From Bimuria novae-zelandiae CBS 107.79 (taxonomy: Eukaryota; Ascomycota; Dothideomycetes; Pleosporales; Didymosphaeriaceae): 64,000 nucleotides of DNA. The notes under the pieces were generated by a model. The model did not search any database. It had not been told where the DNA came from and worked only from the letters and a program-made list of their open reading frames with translations. Position 1 is the first letter of the stretch; each line of letters starts with the position of its first letter. The position numbers and the translations under genes are program-made. The DNA lies in NCBI GenBank assembly GCA_010015655.1, contig ML976733.1, forward strand, positions 1 through 64,000, read 5' to 3'. This document shows, piece by piece, positions 13,168-25,508 of the stretch.

Positions 13168-14424
13168 AATAATACGCTTTACATTCCACTCGCCGTGCCA
13201 ACTCTTGTACCTTTACTTTATTATTGCCGTAAATAACAATCTTGCCCGTCGTATACTTTTATTTCTTTTATTTTATAATCTATACGACTATTTCCTCTAC
13301 TTCCTTCCTCTTTACGCTTCTGCCCACTTGGATTACGCTGTACGCGATATTCGTACGTGCTATATTATTTTAAAATACCCTAACCTACTCTTGCTTAAAA
13401 TGCATGCGTTAGAATAATTCCTCCTCTTTACTTAGCGGTAATATTACTATTAACATAATTATCTGCGTCTCGGCGCTAGCCAACTTGCCTAACTACTATA
13501 TACTCTTGCGGAAATTATATCGACGGTTTAATACGATGTGACACTTGTCGATTACAATATAATCTAACTACCTTATCGACTGTAATTAGTTAATAAATAA
13601 CGAAAACGGGTCCTTCACCGCGGACTTGGGCGTTACTATTATAATTACTATACTATTTAGCGGGTAGTAACTATCCCACTCCGTACACGATATGCCTAAC
13701 TCTTTACACTGTCGCATTATGTCTCCGCGTAATGCCACTAATTGGACCACTACTACTATCGTGCCACCCTACTTAACCTATACTAATAATATAAATAACA
13801 TGCTCTTGCCTGCGCCTATTGGCATAACGGCGACTATAGGGCTCTCGCTGGCTATAATTACCTTAATCGCTTCTTTTTACACGCTACGGAACTCGGCCTG
13901 CTCGCCTGCCATTTACTTTAACTACGCCGTTATATTTATATCCCGTATACGGGCCCATTAGTCGTATCGTGCCTTGTTGGCCTCTTTTTTAAATAGCACT
14001 TATTTTCGCTTCTTGCATACCTGCGTCTCTTTAAATCCTAAAAATTAATACTAATTTATGCTCGACATCCGAAACTGCATCCGTTTATTGGCCACCGCCC
14101 CTAATATTTCTATTAATCTATAGGCATATATTATTCCTACTATGTGCGGCGTGTGTCTGGCTTATAAATTAGTAATAATTACTACTATATTCTTACCATT
14201 AAACACTTCGTTCTCATTGCCTTTATTAGTCTAAAACGCGGCCGACTTGCGTAAAAACCTTTAACTAATCCCGATAGTAATCTCGCGGTATGCGGTAATT
14301 ATTAATTTCTGTCCTAGCCCGATTTGGCTCTCGCGCTTTAATGCCTCTTATAATTAATCGCTGGTCTATTTGCGTCCCTTCGGGTTGGCGGGCTATATAT
14401 GGGATAATATCGTGTCTTGCTACC

Positions 14425-14649
14425 TGTTAGATTTGATAGTGTTCTGTCACTTTAAGATAATGCAATGATGAGAATTTAATGGATGTAATAATTAATTAAT
14501 AATGTTCGTGTTCTGTCTATGTCTGGAATGTAGATGTGTGCGAGGCTCTAAATAAGTGCCGCTATAGCGCTAGCCCTATTTAGAATAGTATAAAAGAGAG
14601 AGTGCTCCAGCCTCATATCCACAATAGATAGAGGCCATATAATTGAACA
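14425..14649 (-). repeat. Copia-1 3' LTR
   Basis: 225 bp, TGTTAGAT at the left and TTGAACA at the right (TG...CA ends). It aligns end to end with 19525-19749; differences are mostly C/T or G/A. Confidence 0.93.
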
Positions 14650-14679
14650 TACCCCCTTAGCTTGGGCTTATCCTTAAGC

Positions 14680-17600
14680 TGGACCTTCGCATTATTTATC
14701 TGTCTATTATTTTAACTTAAAGGCCTCTATCCTCTACTGTAGATCCTGCAAGGCAACCTCTTAATTAGTAATCTTATCTAATATATCTTTAAGTCCTAGC
14801 TTATTTAGAAACTTGCTCTATTTGTTCACTAGCAGGGCCTTTGTAAGTCTATCTACAACCATGTTCTCTAAGCGTTGATAGTCCACCTTAATTTTCCTAA
14901 GTGTGACTTCTTGTCTTAGCTAGTAATTATAGATATTTACATGGCGGAGCTTGGTCTGCAGCTTTGCGATCTCTTTAGTAATCAGGCGAATAGTTTGTTA
15001 ATTGTCGTAGTTAATTATAATTAGGTGATTGCTTATAGCGATCTAGAGCTCCTAGAGTAATCGTGAAGTAAAGATGGCCTCCTTAGCCACTTATAAAAGC
15101 GCTAGAAGTTTGGCCTCTATTATTAATATAGTAACTATATCTTGCTTGCTTGCTTTCTAGGTAATTAGGCCGCTAAATAGCTTAATAATGTATCCTTGTA
15201 AACTCTTATAATTAAGTGTATTATCTGTAAAGGATGCGTTGCTTACTACTTCTAGAGTATCTGCACCCCCAAGCTAAAGACCTAGTGATTTAGTATTAGC
15301 AAGATAGAGGAGAATTTGGTTAGTAGCCACTTAATGCTCTTCGCTTAGGTTAGATAAGAATCGTGATAATCTGGACCTTGCAAAGGCGATATCTGGTCGA
15401 GTTGTAACTATAGTATAGAGAATTAATCCGACTTTGCGCTGGTATTAATTAATCTTACCCTTGCTAGCCAGTCCTGTTCTTAGGAGTAATTCGATTAAAC
15501 CCATCGGGGTATTATGGCGAATCTCATGGTAATCGATAAGGCGCGATATTTTGTTAATGTATAATGCTTATAAAAGCCAGATCTTTCTATTTAAGCGGTC
15601 CTTAATAATTTTAATTCCTAGAAACTATTATAGGTCTTTCCTGCTAGTAAGGGTAAATTTAGTTCTTATCTCTTTAATAGCTGCTTTTGCTGCAGACTCG
15701 TGATTCTTCTAATAGGCGATAATAAGATTATCTATATAGAAGAAGATAATAATGCCGTTCTTAATAAGGTAGCATGGCTCGTAGGGCACTGTTTTAAAGC
15801 TAATATCACGGAGCGTTAATGTGAACTCTCTTTGCTAGAGTAGTGGAGATATGCGCAGTCTATATAGTACTTTATATAGTTTGAGGACTGTGCCTGCTCG
15901 CGAGTATCCGCGGGGCATTCTTATGTAGATTTCTTTGTCTAGCTTTGCGTGAACAAACGCGTTCGTAACGTTATGTTAGATAAGCTCTAGGTCGAACCAA
16001 GCTATAATTGCTATAAGCATGCGAAAGGATTGTCTTATAAGTGTTATAGCGTAGGTTTCTTATAAGGTTAGGTGCCGCTATTAATCGCCCTGCACTACTA
16101 GCCTTGCCTTACACTTTTGTAGTTAATAGTGTTTATTAAACTTGTAGGTGTATACCCACATATAGTTAAGGATTTAATGGCCTACTGCCTTCACTAGAGC
16201 TATTGCGACCTCGCTCTAAGACTTTATTTCCTTATGGCTTTGTAGATGGGAACGTTCTGCTTCCTTTTATATATTATAAAGAGGGTGATCTTCGAGCTTG
16301 CTTTGGCATGTAGGTGGCTCTAGAAGCACGCTTTAATATGGCTTCTTGCCTAATATAATTATTTATTAAAGCTACGCCTTATTAAGAATCTTACCTTTGT
16401 ATTTACTATTACTACTGGCTTTAGTGCCTGTTATAAAGGCTGCGGCCCATGCGCTTGTTTGCAACTGCCCTTTTTATAACTCTTAGGGTAGTCTAGCTTA
16501 ATTGCCTTCTGCCATTAGTTGTGTAAGGAGTGTTACTAGTAGCGGTGTTAATAGAGGCGTTGAATATTCGTACCTAGCTCTCTTGCCTTAATTATACTTA
16601 AGAGCGCTTTTAACCTCTTCCTCTGGCGCTTCACTAATTATCTTATCCTTAAAGAAGGACTCGGTGGCTTGCTCTTATTAAGGTAAAGAAGGTAGCTCTA
16701 CTAATCGCACCTAGGCTACTATTTCTTCTAATGTGTTATGCATGAGGTTGTCCACCAGGTCTTTAGTTTTGCCTAAGAATATAGTATCCTCGTTGAAAAT
16801 TACATCGCGAGTACTGATTGTCTTTGCTAGAGAGGGAATCCATATTCTCTAGATATTAGTTGATTTATAGCCAACTAAATAACCTATTTATACTTTAGGA
16901 TCCAGTCGCTAGAGCTTACTCTTGCCACGTTTAGTGTTATTAGTTATAGTAAAGGTCTTATAGCTATAGGCTTTTAAGTAAGCTTAATTAGGCTTCTTTA
17001 GTTAGGTAATAATGCCGTTCTAAAAGGCTACTGTTGTAAAGAACACTTTATATAGAGATCGCTATTAATTAGCGTAGTTTAGCGTTTAATTGTATAGGTA
17101 GACTGCGGCTCGGGTAATCTTAGACCATATTTACTAGGGTAGGTTAGAGTTAAGTCGCATCGCGCGCGCTTTCTCCTTAATTACACCCCCTAAGCGTTTA
17201 GCTCCTTTATTTTATGCTTAAGTATCTAGTGCTAAAGGCTCGATCTTAATACCTTGCGCTAAGCACCACTTCTTAACGTCTACCTTAATAAAGAAGATCT
17301 CGTTGTTGGATTTAATTACTTTTACTATAATGTTGTATTGTACTTTTATAAACTGTATAAAGGTGCTAAGTAATTTAATAATTAAGCGTGCTGGGCGGTT
17401 ATCCTTAAAGTAGTAGTCCCATACGAAGCCGGAGAATTAATTAATAATTAGCATTTAGCTCTTCTCTCTTATTAAGCTATCTACTTCGTAGTCGTGAAAG
17501 TTTATTATAACTTGCTCGCCAAGGCCTTTAGTTCGCTCCCTAGCTTGCCGGCGTATTTGCCGTTTTAGTTTTGCTTTACCGCAGGCGTTACATTTAATTA

Positions 17601-19482
17601 TAGGGAGGCCTTTAATCCTCACTCCCTTAGATTGCTGCACGAGGTGTTCGAGGGCCTAAGGGCCTAGATAGCCTAATTATTAGTGCTAGGTCCACGCGTC
17701 TACTTTCTGCGGTCTTTATTTAGTGCGTGTGTTAGTCTTGTAAGTAGCGTGCGTAGTATTAGTAGGAATACTACCTGCTAGCCTTATTCTATGTTCTAGC
17801 ACCTACTATTCGTGCAACTCTTAAAGTTCTGCTAGCATAGTATTGTCTCTTCTTTTTAGAGTCGTTGGGTCTGCCCTTATGTCCTACTAAAGGCCTTGCC
17901 TTTAGAGTAATTGAAACGATACAAGGTTGCAGAGTAAATTAGGGTAATAGGCGACATTATCTAGCTATATTATTTAATTACCGCTTACACTCTGTACGTT
18001 AAGATAAACAGTCCCGTATCCTTAGATCTATATTTGTGTATTCCCTGCCTATATAAAGTCTCCTAACGCCGGTGGCCGGTATAAGACAAAGCAATTGATG
18101 TTATTAAAGATATAGTAGGTTATGCCTAAATTAAGTATAGCTAAGCATCGCAATAGGTACGTGTTTAATTTATTGTAAAAGGATGTGGCTTAGAAGCTTA
18201 CTAGGATTTTAGTAATCTTGCGTCTATCTAGTCACTTATTATTAGCCTTAGTGATTTAAGTTGGAGTGGGAGTATGTGATAATTTAATTCTAGGTGTTTA
18301 AGACTTTAGTCTTTTTACCTTCCTTTTCTCATCTTGTAGATATAAATTATTTTAGATTCTGTATTATACTATATCTGCAAAGCCAGGTCGTGGCCTAAAC
18401 CACTCTAGTGCATGATCTGGATATGCGTAGAAGCAGTCTTTTAGACTATACCTTTATTTACAAGTAGGGCATTTTTTACCTTTAACTACTATTATATCCT
18501 CTATTAAAGACTGCTTGGATATGATGCTTTGACTAAAGGATCGTTTTTGTCGAGGTCTCCCCCGTCCACGTTAGTTATTCGTGGAAGATGGCGCGTCTTT
18601 AGTAGCGTAAGAGGCGTCCCTATTAGCGCCCAGGGTAGATGCACTACCAGTAGCGAGAGATAGCTTACTAGTAGTAAAGGCGCCCCTATGCTATTTGCCC
18701 TTAATCGGGTGGAGTATTACCATATGTTTTTAGAAGCGTTTTATTATCTCCTTCCTTGTTATATCTGCGTCTCGGCGTCTAGTTTCTTAAAAGGACATAC
18801 CCTAAGTGGGAGTAGCCTTTATAATTGCAGTTAGGAAGTCCTTTATGGTATTATAGATTAATTATACTTTAGCAATATTGTTTGTCTCTGCTTCTATAGC
18901 TGCCTAATTATACTTAGTTAGCCAGGTATCCTAGTTTAAGGGTTATCTTATTGGCTTAAGGGCCTATAGGTATCGTACTCTTGCTCTATCCCGCTTGTTT
19001 TCTTTATTAATGCCTACAGTCTGTATTAGAGACGTAATCTATTACTAGATTTACTCTCTAGGCTTGCAGCAGTTGCGTTGCAGGTGTAGCGACATAGTAG
19101 ATTAGATATAGATAACCACTTTCTTAAGACTTAATCTCTCCTTGCGGTATTCCTTGTCCTTTATCTTATAGTCTTTAAGCTATATCTTATAGAACTTAAT
19201 GTCCTCCTTATATGCCTTAAGTCCTAAATTTAATAGCTCTAATAGGCGTGTTAGAGGGTTCTGTTAATCGTCGTCGTTTACGCGGATAATCAGTTAGTAA
19301 CTTGCTATTTCTAGCGGCGACGGCGGTGTTAGCCTTTTGCGTGGGAGTTTGGCTCTATCTAGGTTAATAATAGGCTATATATCTATTAGTTCGCATCGCG
19401 CTTTTAGCTACAGCAGCTATGGTGTGTAGTTAGTATAATTAGTTAACATAATTATTAAGTCGCGGAGTGTTAACAGCGACAT
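14680..19482 (-). pseudogene. Copia-1 gag-pol polyprotein, RIP-inactivated
   Basis: Starts at ATG 19482 (MSLLTLRDLIIML). Gag-like region to about 18500 with a reduced zinc knuckle KKCPTCK near 18440-18475. A protease-side segment holds GITYYIFNN and CNLVSFQL (about 17925-18110). The integrase region is open over 17455-17640: CNACGKAKLKRQIRRQ and FHDYEVDS.IREKS, the GAG-pre-integrase/integrase junction of fungal Copia elements. Reverse transcriptase shows FFYIDNLIIA near 15715-15750, where the family has YVDD, so the second catalytic Asp is Asn. RNase H is at about 14760-15400. Stops are frequent, mainly TAG/TAA. Confidence 0.85.
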
Positions 19483-19524
19483 TATCCTTTCTTAAGGTTT
19501 AGTTAAGGCAGTAAGACTCTTAAT

Positions 19525-19749
19525 TATTAGATTTAATAGTGTTCTGTCACTTTAAGATAATGCAATAATGAGAATTTAATAGATGTAATAATTAATTAAT
19601 GATATTCGTATTCTGTCTATGTCTAGAATGCAAATGTGTGCGAGGCTCTAAATAAGTACCGCTGCAGCGCTAGCCCTATTTAGAATAGTACAAAAGAGAG
19701 AGTGCTCTAGCCTCATATCCACAACAGATAGAGGCCATATAATCGGACA
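19525..19749 (-). repeat. Copia-1 5' LTR
   Basis: 225 bp. The left end reads TATTAG where the other LTR has TGTTAG, a single G>A at the terminal TG. The right end is AATCGGACA. Confidence 0.92.
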
Positions 19750-21995
19750 CTACTACACGACGGCCTCTAACTATTATTAAAATAGTAACGCCAACTACAT
19801 ATACTATACTACTAATTTACTAACCTCGGGTAGTAAATAATAGTAAATAATCTTAATGTCGCTGCTTACTGCATAACCCTTATAATATCGTGTTACGAAC
19901 ACGACTATGCCGTTTTTAATAAATATGTTCTAGTACTCCCCCTTTATAGTATTACTATACCGTATGCTCGTAATCTTGGGCCCTTTACCAGGTTATCCGC
20001 CTGTTTAATGCGTTAATATAATTAACTTCTAGCGGAATACTACGACACGGTTTATATATCGCTTTACTTTCTATTAATTAATGCTACTCTACGACGCGGG
20101 CTTAATAAATTAGTCTTATAATCGCGGGTTCTACACGATGTAATCTAATAATTACTCTTATTTATTAACAGGCAAACGCGTCCGCTTGTCTTATAAAAAA
20201 TTCCAACTAGGTTACTTATTCGTTAGATTATCTCGTAACTACTCCCACGGGATGTTAGGCACGGGTTCGGAGTAATAGTCTCTAAATAATAATTTATTAG
20301 TTAATAACTATCGTGCTTTTACCGCTAATCCGTGCACTATGCTGCGGAACTGCGCTATATTAAACTAAATATCTTTATATAATAACTTATCGCGTTTGGC
20401 CTACTCGACGTGACCGTGTGCGGTAGTGTTATAATAAACCTTTAACCTATATATCCGTAAATCTAATATTTATTACATTGGTCCGTAACTGCCTCGCACC
20501 ATGAATTAGTCTATTATGTCTTATACAAACTATAAACATCCTTTTTAGGGGGTTTTCGTGTTATTACTATTACTACTGCTATCGCTACTGCAGTCGCTAT
20601 CGTATTCCTTATTATCGGGCGGCGATATCTCTAATACCTTTTACACTACCATAAAACGGGCTACCTTAATCACGGCTAATAAAATTTATAAATATTAATT
20701 AGGCCCTTTCTATTTACTCTTACGTATGCCTAACACTACTAATACACATACTAACGGGTTATCGTACTCTTGGCGGGTAACGGAATAGTCTAATAACGCG
20801 ATGTAAAACTACAAACACGCCTACTAAATAGGGGATAATATAGGGTTTTCTTTTATTTCTTCTATTTCTTCTTCTCCCTCTCTTTCTTTCTTATTTTATT
20901 CTTATTCTTATTCTTCCCCTTCTTCTTCCTCGTCTACTTCTATTTTATTAATTTCTTTATCCTCCTCGTCCTTCCTACTAGCTGCCCGCACGAATGCATC
21001 CCATGCCTGTTTTTACTTACGCGTAAAATAGTACTTTAGGCTCTCCTATATATGCTCCCGCTAGGTGCGTGCGAAAAATATTAATATTTACTACCACGGC
21101 CAAACGTGCTTAATAATTAACGCCTCGTCTATGTATAGTTATAATGGCTAGAATAATATTTAATGCTTCTCTATACGAATGGCCTCCAATCGCACAAACA
21201 CGCTAATACGGTAAATGACTAACTTCTAGCTATATCGTGCTAATTTATCCATGGCTGCCCATATCGCTGCCTTCGCGGGTTTAGGCGGGTTACTATTAGT
21301 CACGGGCTACTCGATGCACGCTAATAAATTAGGCCTCTATAATCTCTTTAAATATAGTATCTACTAGGTTTGCTTTAACTACGGGTTAACCTTATCTCGC
21401 TTACTATTCTAAATTATATTACGGGCGGTATCCTGCACGCGCGCCTATGCTTCCTTTATCTTTTAGCGTAATTACTACTATGCCGTCTCTTCGTTAGCGG
21501 GCACTGTATTAGCCTCGTTTAACACCTCGAAATACTACGAACTAGGGCCCTATACTAATAATCGCTAGTAATAAACGGCCTTGCACGCCTGTTTAATGCG
21601 TTATTAGATTTTCTTCTTTGCTGCTAGGCTTAGACGCCCCTTTTTCCGCCCTATAGACTAACTATAGACGATTCGCTAGTGCTTCCGTACTAACTTACTG
21701 CTCCTAAATACCTGTTGGCACTTTTCTGGTTCTAATTAATATAATAATCTATCTATAAACACGGGCAACTCGGGAATGGGGCGAATTACTATATCGGGCA
21801 CCTTGACTTCGCTGACATACTATGCTAACCTACCCTAACCATCTACTTCTTCTACAACGAACTGGGCATCCTTACACGATAACTTGTGCGCCTTTATTAA
21901 ATGGCGTGCGATATGGGTGGGCAACACGCCGTGGTAGTACTCCTTATACACGGCCAACTAATGCTCCTGCAAATAATTAAAATACGCGGCCATGG

Positions 21996-22365
21996 TAATA
22001 ATACACCTCGACACGCGCCGTCTACGGCTCCTTCTTAAACTAACCTCTTTTTCTCTAGATTACGTCGTCGCGTTCTCTGTTCTAACCTGTCCTATCTATA
22101 CTAAATAGGGGAAACCACGGTATAACCCGGATATAATCCCTGGGCCCTAATATAGCAGACGACGTTCCGCGTAACACCACAGGCTCCTAATAAAACGTAA
22201 TAAAATAAATAGTAATTTCGCGTGCGCGCAACGCGTTGTTGTATTTATTAAATAGTTGTGTAAAACGGGTTATGGGCTGCTATATATATAGTGGTCGGAC
22301 TCTAGTCCCCTAATAGTACTTAACCCAACTACTACCCTCTACCTTACTACTACTACGCCTGCCTC
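21996..22365. promoter_or_regulatory. Divergent intergenic region between TLH-D and the 22366 gene
   Basis: 370 bp lie between the two outward-facing start codons (21995 - strand, 22366 + strand). It should hold both promoters. No defined TATA or factor site can be read with confidence in the mutated sequence. Confidence 0.4.
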
Positions 22366-23898
22366 ATGTCCTTCTCCTCTATTCTTCTTAAAGCCTTAAA
22401 GGATCCTATAGGTAGTGCGCGTAGTTTTCCTGCCTCTTATAATAGTCGCGTTTAACGCTACTAGGCCCCATCCGAAGCCTATAAGCGACTCCTGTTTGGT
22501 TAAGGCTTACAATTAAGCTAAAGCACGCTCGAGTTTAGTGCGGGCTGGCTGATCCTAGAGGACGGTCGTGTCAACTGTAAACCTATGTTAATTGCGCTAT
22601 TTATAATAGCAGGCGTTGCGTTAATTCGAGACACGCTGCCAGTCAACGTAGTAGAGCCTAAAGTCTAGGAGGCATTAGTCTCTGCCATCGTGTCTCTTTC
22701 CTAAGGTATTAATGCAGAACCGCCTTCTGCGTAATTAAGTCGTTAAGAAACTCCGCGTAGATCGCTATCCCCTTCCTTTGCTACCTCGTCTCCTAAACGC
22801 TGGCGACTAGACTCTATAACTAGATCCCTGTCTCCTGCCCTAGTGCCAGATTTAGAACCCGCGCTCGCGAAGCCGGCCGAGTATGTTTCTAAGGTCTCTA
22901 ATAATAATCGTCGTGCAGACCGGGAACGGGAGAAGAAGTAACGCAAGAAAGCCCAGTAGTAAAAACACCGTAGTGGACTCCTCGAGCCAGTAGAGTTGGC
23001 CAGGGCAGAGGAGAAATTCGCGTACGACGCCATTAAGGCAGAGGACTATGCCCAAATCGCATGGGTGATTAAGCAGCCTGCCGGAAAAGATAGCGACTTC
23101 TACCAGGAGATTACATTGCCCTACTACACCACTTTTAATATGCTAACTAAGGCTCGTGTGGTTGGTAATTTATCGACCTAGTAGAACGTTACTGTCTTCC
23201 TGCAGACCTGGCGGGACCGTGGGACGCCTGTTCCTAAACACACTTTGGTCGTCACCAGCACTACCATATTAACGCAGGTTACCGTGGCGCCGCCGCGCGA
23301 TTTGGATTGCGCCTTCTAGCATGCCTGACACGTAAGCCGGGTCTGCGAGCTGCGTGTTAAAGTCGTGATTATTAAGTATTGCTAGGCTATAGCATTCCTC
23401 GGTCGTGCCTACGCGAAGAAGGCATCCTAGTTAGGGATTAATAAGACGGGTATTAGACATACTAAAACCTAGGCTATTGACACGCTACGCAAGCTCGTCG
23501 ACCCAGTAGGCGCACTTAAGAGAAGGAGGGCGTTCTGGAGACGGCTAAACATGGCCAGTCGCTGGTATTAGCTCGCGGAAACGCTAGGCTGGGGCAGCCT
23601 CTGCCTAATGCCCGAAAACGTTACAAACACATGGGTAAGGAACTGCGCGATTGACGCGTGGCCACTCTAGCTATAGCTAATCTAGCGTGTGAATCCCGAC
23701 GCCTGCGCTGCGAGCAAAGCCCTGGATGCGTGGATTGGGAAGGACGGTTTGAATGGCGGTGCCATCCAGGGCCAGGAGAAGCTCTATATTGAGCAGAATG
23801 GCGCCGCTCGCGAGATTAAGGAGGTGGTTGATAGCGACGACGAGGAGAGTAGCGACGAAAAGCCTACGCAGTTAAGGAGTTCCTCGCGACGCCTATAA
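22366..23898 (+). pseudogene. Degenerate 510-aa protein gene of unknown function, divergent from TLH-D
   Basis: One frame runs from ATG 22366 (MSFSSILLKALKDPIGSAR) to TAA 23896-23898 without a frameshift. It is broken only by about 20 TAG/TAA codons at positions where Gln or Trp would fit, so RIP rather than slow decay inactivated it. Visible regions: a Ser/Pro-rich middle (about 22770-22870), a basic Gln/Lys stretch (about 22905-22980), a longer conserved-looking part (ARAEEKFAYDAIKAEDYAQ; NMASRWYQLAETLGWGS with Q a stop), and an acidic tail EVVDSDDEESSDEK. GC content is higher than around it. I do not recognise a named domain, though similar hypothetical proteins seem familiar from other fungal genomes. 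The head-to-head position with TLH-D suggests a two-gene unit. Confidence 0.65.
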
Positions 23899-24373
23899 TA
23901 GCTAATCTTGCTTAAGTTAATAAGGCCGCAGTAGGCTATTTAGTTCTAGAATAATTAGCATGTATAGCATAAATAGGAGTTGTTTATTAGAAATTGCACT
24001 AAGCCCTCGCTTCTAGTTAACATATATTCTGTGTCATGTCTATGCGCAATTGCACCTGGGGCTAGGTGTAATAGTTAGGCGTTCACGACGCGTCTAACTT
24101 ACCCCCATTAACCCTAACGCGTAACCCTAACCACATCCACCCCATTAATTAGTATTATGCAAATTATATAGAAGGTGCAACTTGGTCTTCTCTTTTATAT
24201 ACTTAAATTTTAGGAGAATTAATCCGCGGGATTCTTAATAGTCCGACCCTTAAAGTTACTAAATAGTTCTTCTTTTTACAGGGGTGCATGCTATAAAATA
24301 CCCGCACCCTGTACAGTTTAGAATATAGGGTTAAATGGTATTAGGGTTTGTACCATTTAGAGCCCTGGGTTAG
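23899..24373. repeat. Right flank and boundary of unit D
   Basis: Contains two AACCCTAAC words at 24109-24132, as in the other unit flanks, a partly similar AAATTTTAGG segment near 24205, and the terminal GCCCTGGGTTAG at 24362-24373. No gene is seen. Confidence 0.5.
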
Positions 24374-24842
24374 GTGTTCAAGCACGAGCCTCTCGTACAG
24401 TGTGAAAAGTCTCGCGGAATTAACTAGTTTTTGTATAGGAAATTCGTACTTCATGCCAAGCTTTTTACGTACCTACGAGCTCTCCGTGAGTGTTACCCTA
24501 AGCGCCCTATTATTATTATTAAAGACGGCGCGCCGGCCCATACAAAAGTTAAAGCTCTCTACCACGTAGAGCGTAAATATAAAGGCTGTATACGAGCACC
24601 TTACCCGAATAATTTACTAGATCTTAATTAAATTAAGCCTATTTAGGACTATAAAAAGGATTAATTGCAAGGCAGATTTCAACGTGCGATAGCAGAAAAT
24701 GCAGTTATTAAAGGCCGAGCTCTAATTACCGATAAATAGAACCTCGCTGGCCTAGCTTTTAGGGCAAGTACCCTTAGCTTTAAAGAGAAGCTTTGGAAGG
24801 TTATGCTTTTAGAGGGTAATAATAGCTATTATGGTTAACTTT
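24374..24842 (+). pseudogene. Tc1/IS630-type transposase, C-terminal fragment
   Basis: Reads KDGAPAHTKVKAL (24519-24560) and then PYPNNLLDLN.IKPI (24600-24640). These correspond to the 'DGAPxHT' second catalytic Asp and the 'SPDLNPIE' third-acid motif of DDE_3 transposases, with the acid in the second changed to Lys and a stop after LDLN. The N-terminal HTH part is missing; the fragment begins directly at the boundary of unit D. A tail to about 24840 (FKEKLWKVMLLEGNNSYYG) looks collinear with the family. Non-functional. Confidence 0.7.
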
Positions 24843-25508
24843 GGTATATATAAACAAGGCTCTATTTCCAGAAGCATTTCTAGAAGATTAGAAATTAAAA
24901 TCAACGTTAATCTGCTACGTTCACAAGCTCGATTTCCTAACGTTTCTAGCTTATACGTTTGCCACATAAAAGAAATAGAATCGTCTCATTGGTCGGAGGC
25001 CCCTGTTACCCCTAGATCCACCCACTTCGGGATAATTAGATAACTAAAATAGGATAACTAGCGCAAGTATAAGTGCAGTACTTCTCTAGTAGGGGATTTT
25101 ATAGGGGACCTTCTCTAATGTAGTAATTTATATAATTTATGTAGTAAATGCATTAGATTAATCCGGATTACCCTGGGTCTGGCCAGGTCTCGTTGTTGGC
25201 GTGCAACGGAAACGGTACCTATAATATTACGCTATGTAAAACACCGTCCCGACCCACTTAGGGCGAGTTTCGGAGTGGCTGCACGCTTTTTAGGTAATCG
25301 CTTCCCTGCTTTTATTACTATACACCTAATTTTGTATAAGAGATAATATAATAGAGGAAATAAACTTATTAAAAGGTGTAATATACTAAGTACTTAAAAA
25401 AGGAAGGTTCTAATAGTGTTTAACGCTAGCCGCAGCCCTCTAAGGAGGCGTAAAACTAACCTATAAAGGGCACCTCTACGCGTCCTATAATTTACAGGTA
25501 TAAATAAG
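24843..25508. other. Unassigned sequence, less mutated than its surroundings
   Basis: No gene recognised. The 25150-25320 part has a mixed composition and little RIP character. The 25080-25150 and 25320-25420 parts are AT-rich. Could be remnants of a further element. Confidence 0.35.

Larger units (their letters stand above)
14425..19749 (-). mobile_element. Copia-1, complete LTR retrotransposon inserted in TLH-D
   Basis: The two LTRs are 225 bp each (14425-14649 and 19525-19749). The flanking duplication is CTACC on the left (14420-14424) and CTACT on the right (19750-19754), differing by one C>T. The coding strand is -, so 19525-19749 is the 5' LTR. A polypurine tract (AAGCTAAGGGGGTA on the - strand) lies next to the 3' LTR at 14650. 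The sequence next to the 5' LTR (19501-19524) is shared with Copia-2 and is the likely primer-binding region. Gag, protease, integrase, reverse transcriptase, RNase H order defines Copia (Ty1). Confidence 0.93.
13168..21995 (-). pseudogene. TLH-D: diverged helicase-family copy split by Copia-1
   Basis: A more diverged lineage. It starts at ATG 21995 (MAAYFNYLQEH, then YYHGVLPTHIARHL and DAQFVVEEVDG, OrsD-like). It runs to 19750, is interrupted by Copia-1 (14425-19749), and resumes at 14424 down to 13168. The second part holds AYREIAI near 14280-14300, NLQARHTPHIVGIIYA near 14105-14170, Walker A GAGKS near 13801-13820, and motif II as VIDKCHIVL (13529-13567), where the family has DECH. That Glu-to-Lys change is what a G>A mutation gives. 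The copy ends just after a GKIVIYG-like motif, so the second RecA-like lobe is mostly missing. Many Gln/Trp codons are stops. Confidence 0.75.

Noticed and set aside
22743..23033. - strand frames at 22743-23055
   Set aside because: Antisense to the 510-codon + strand frame, which is longer and is broken only by Gln/Trp-type stops.
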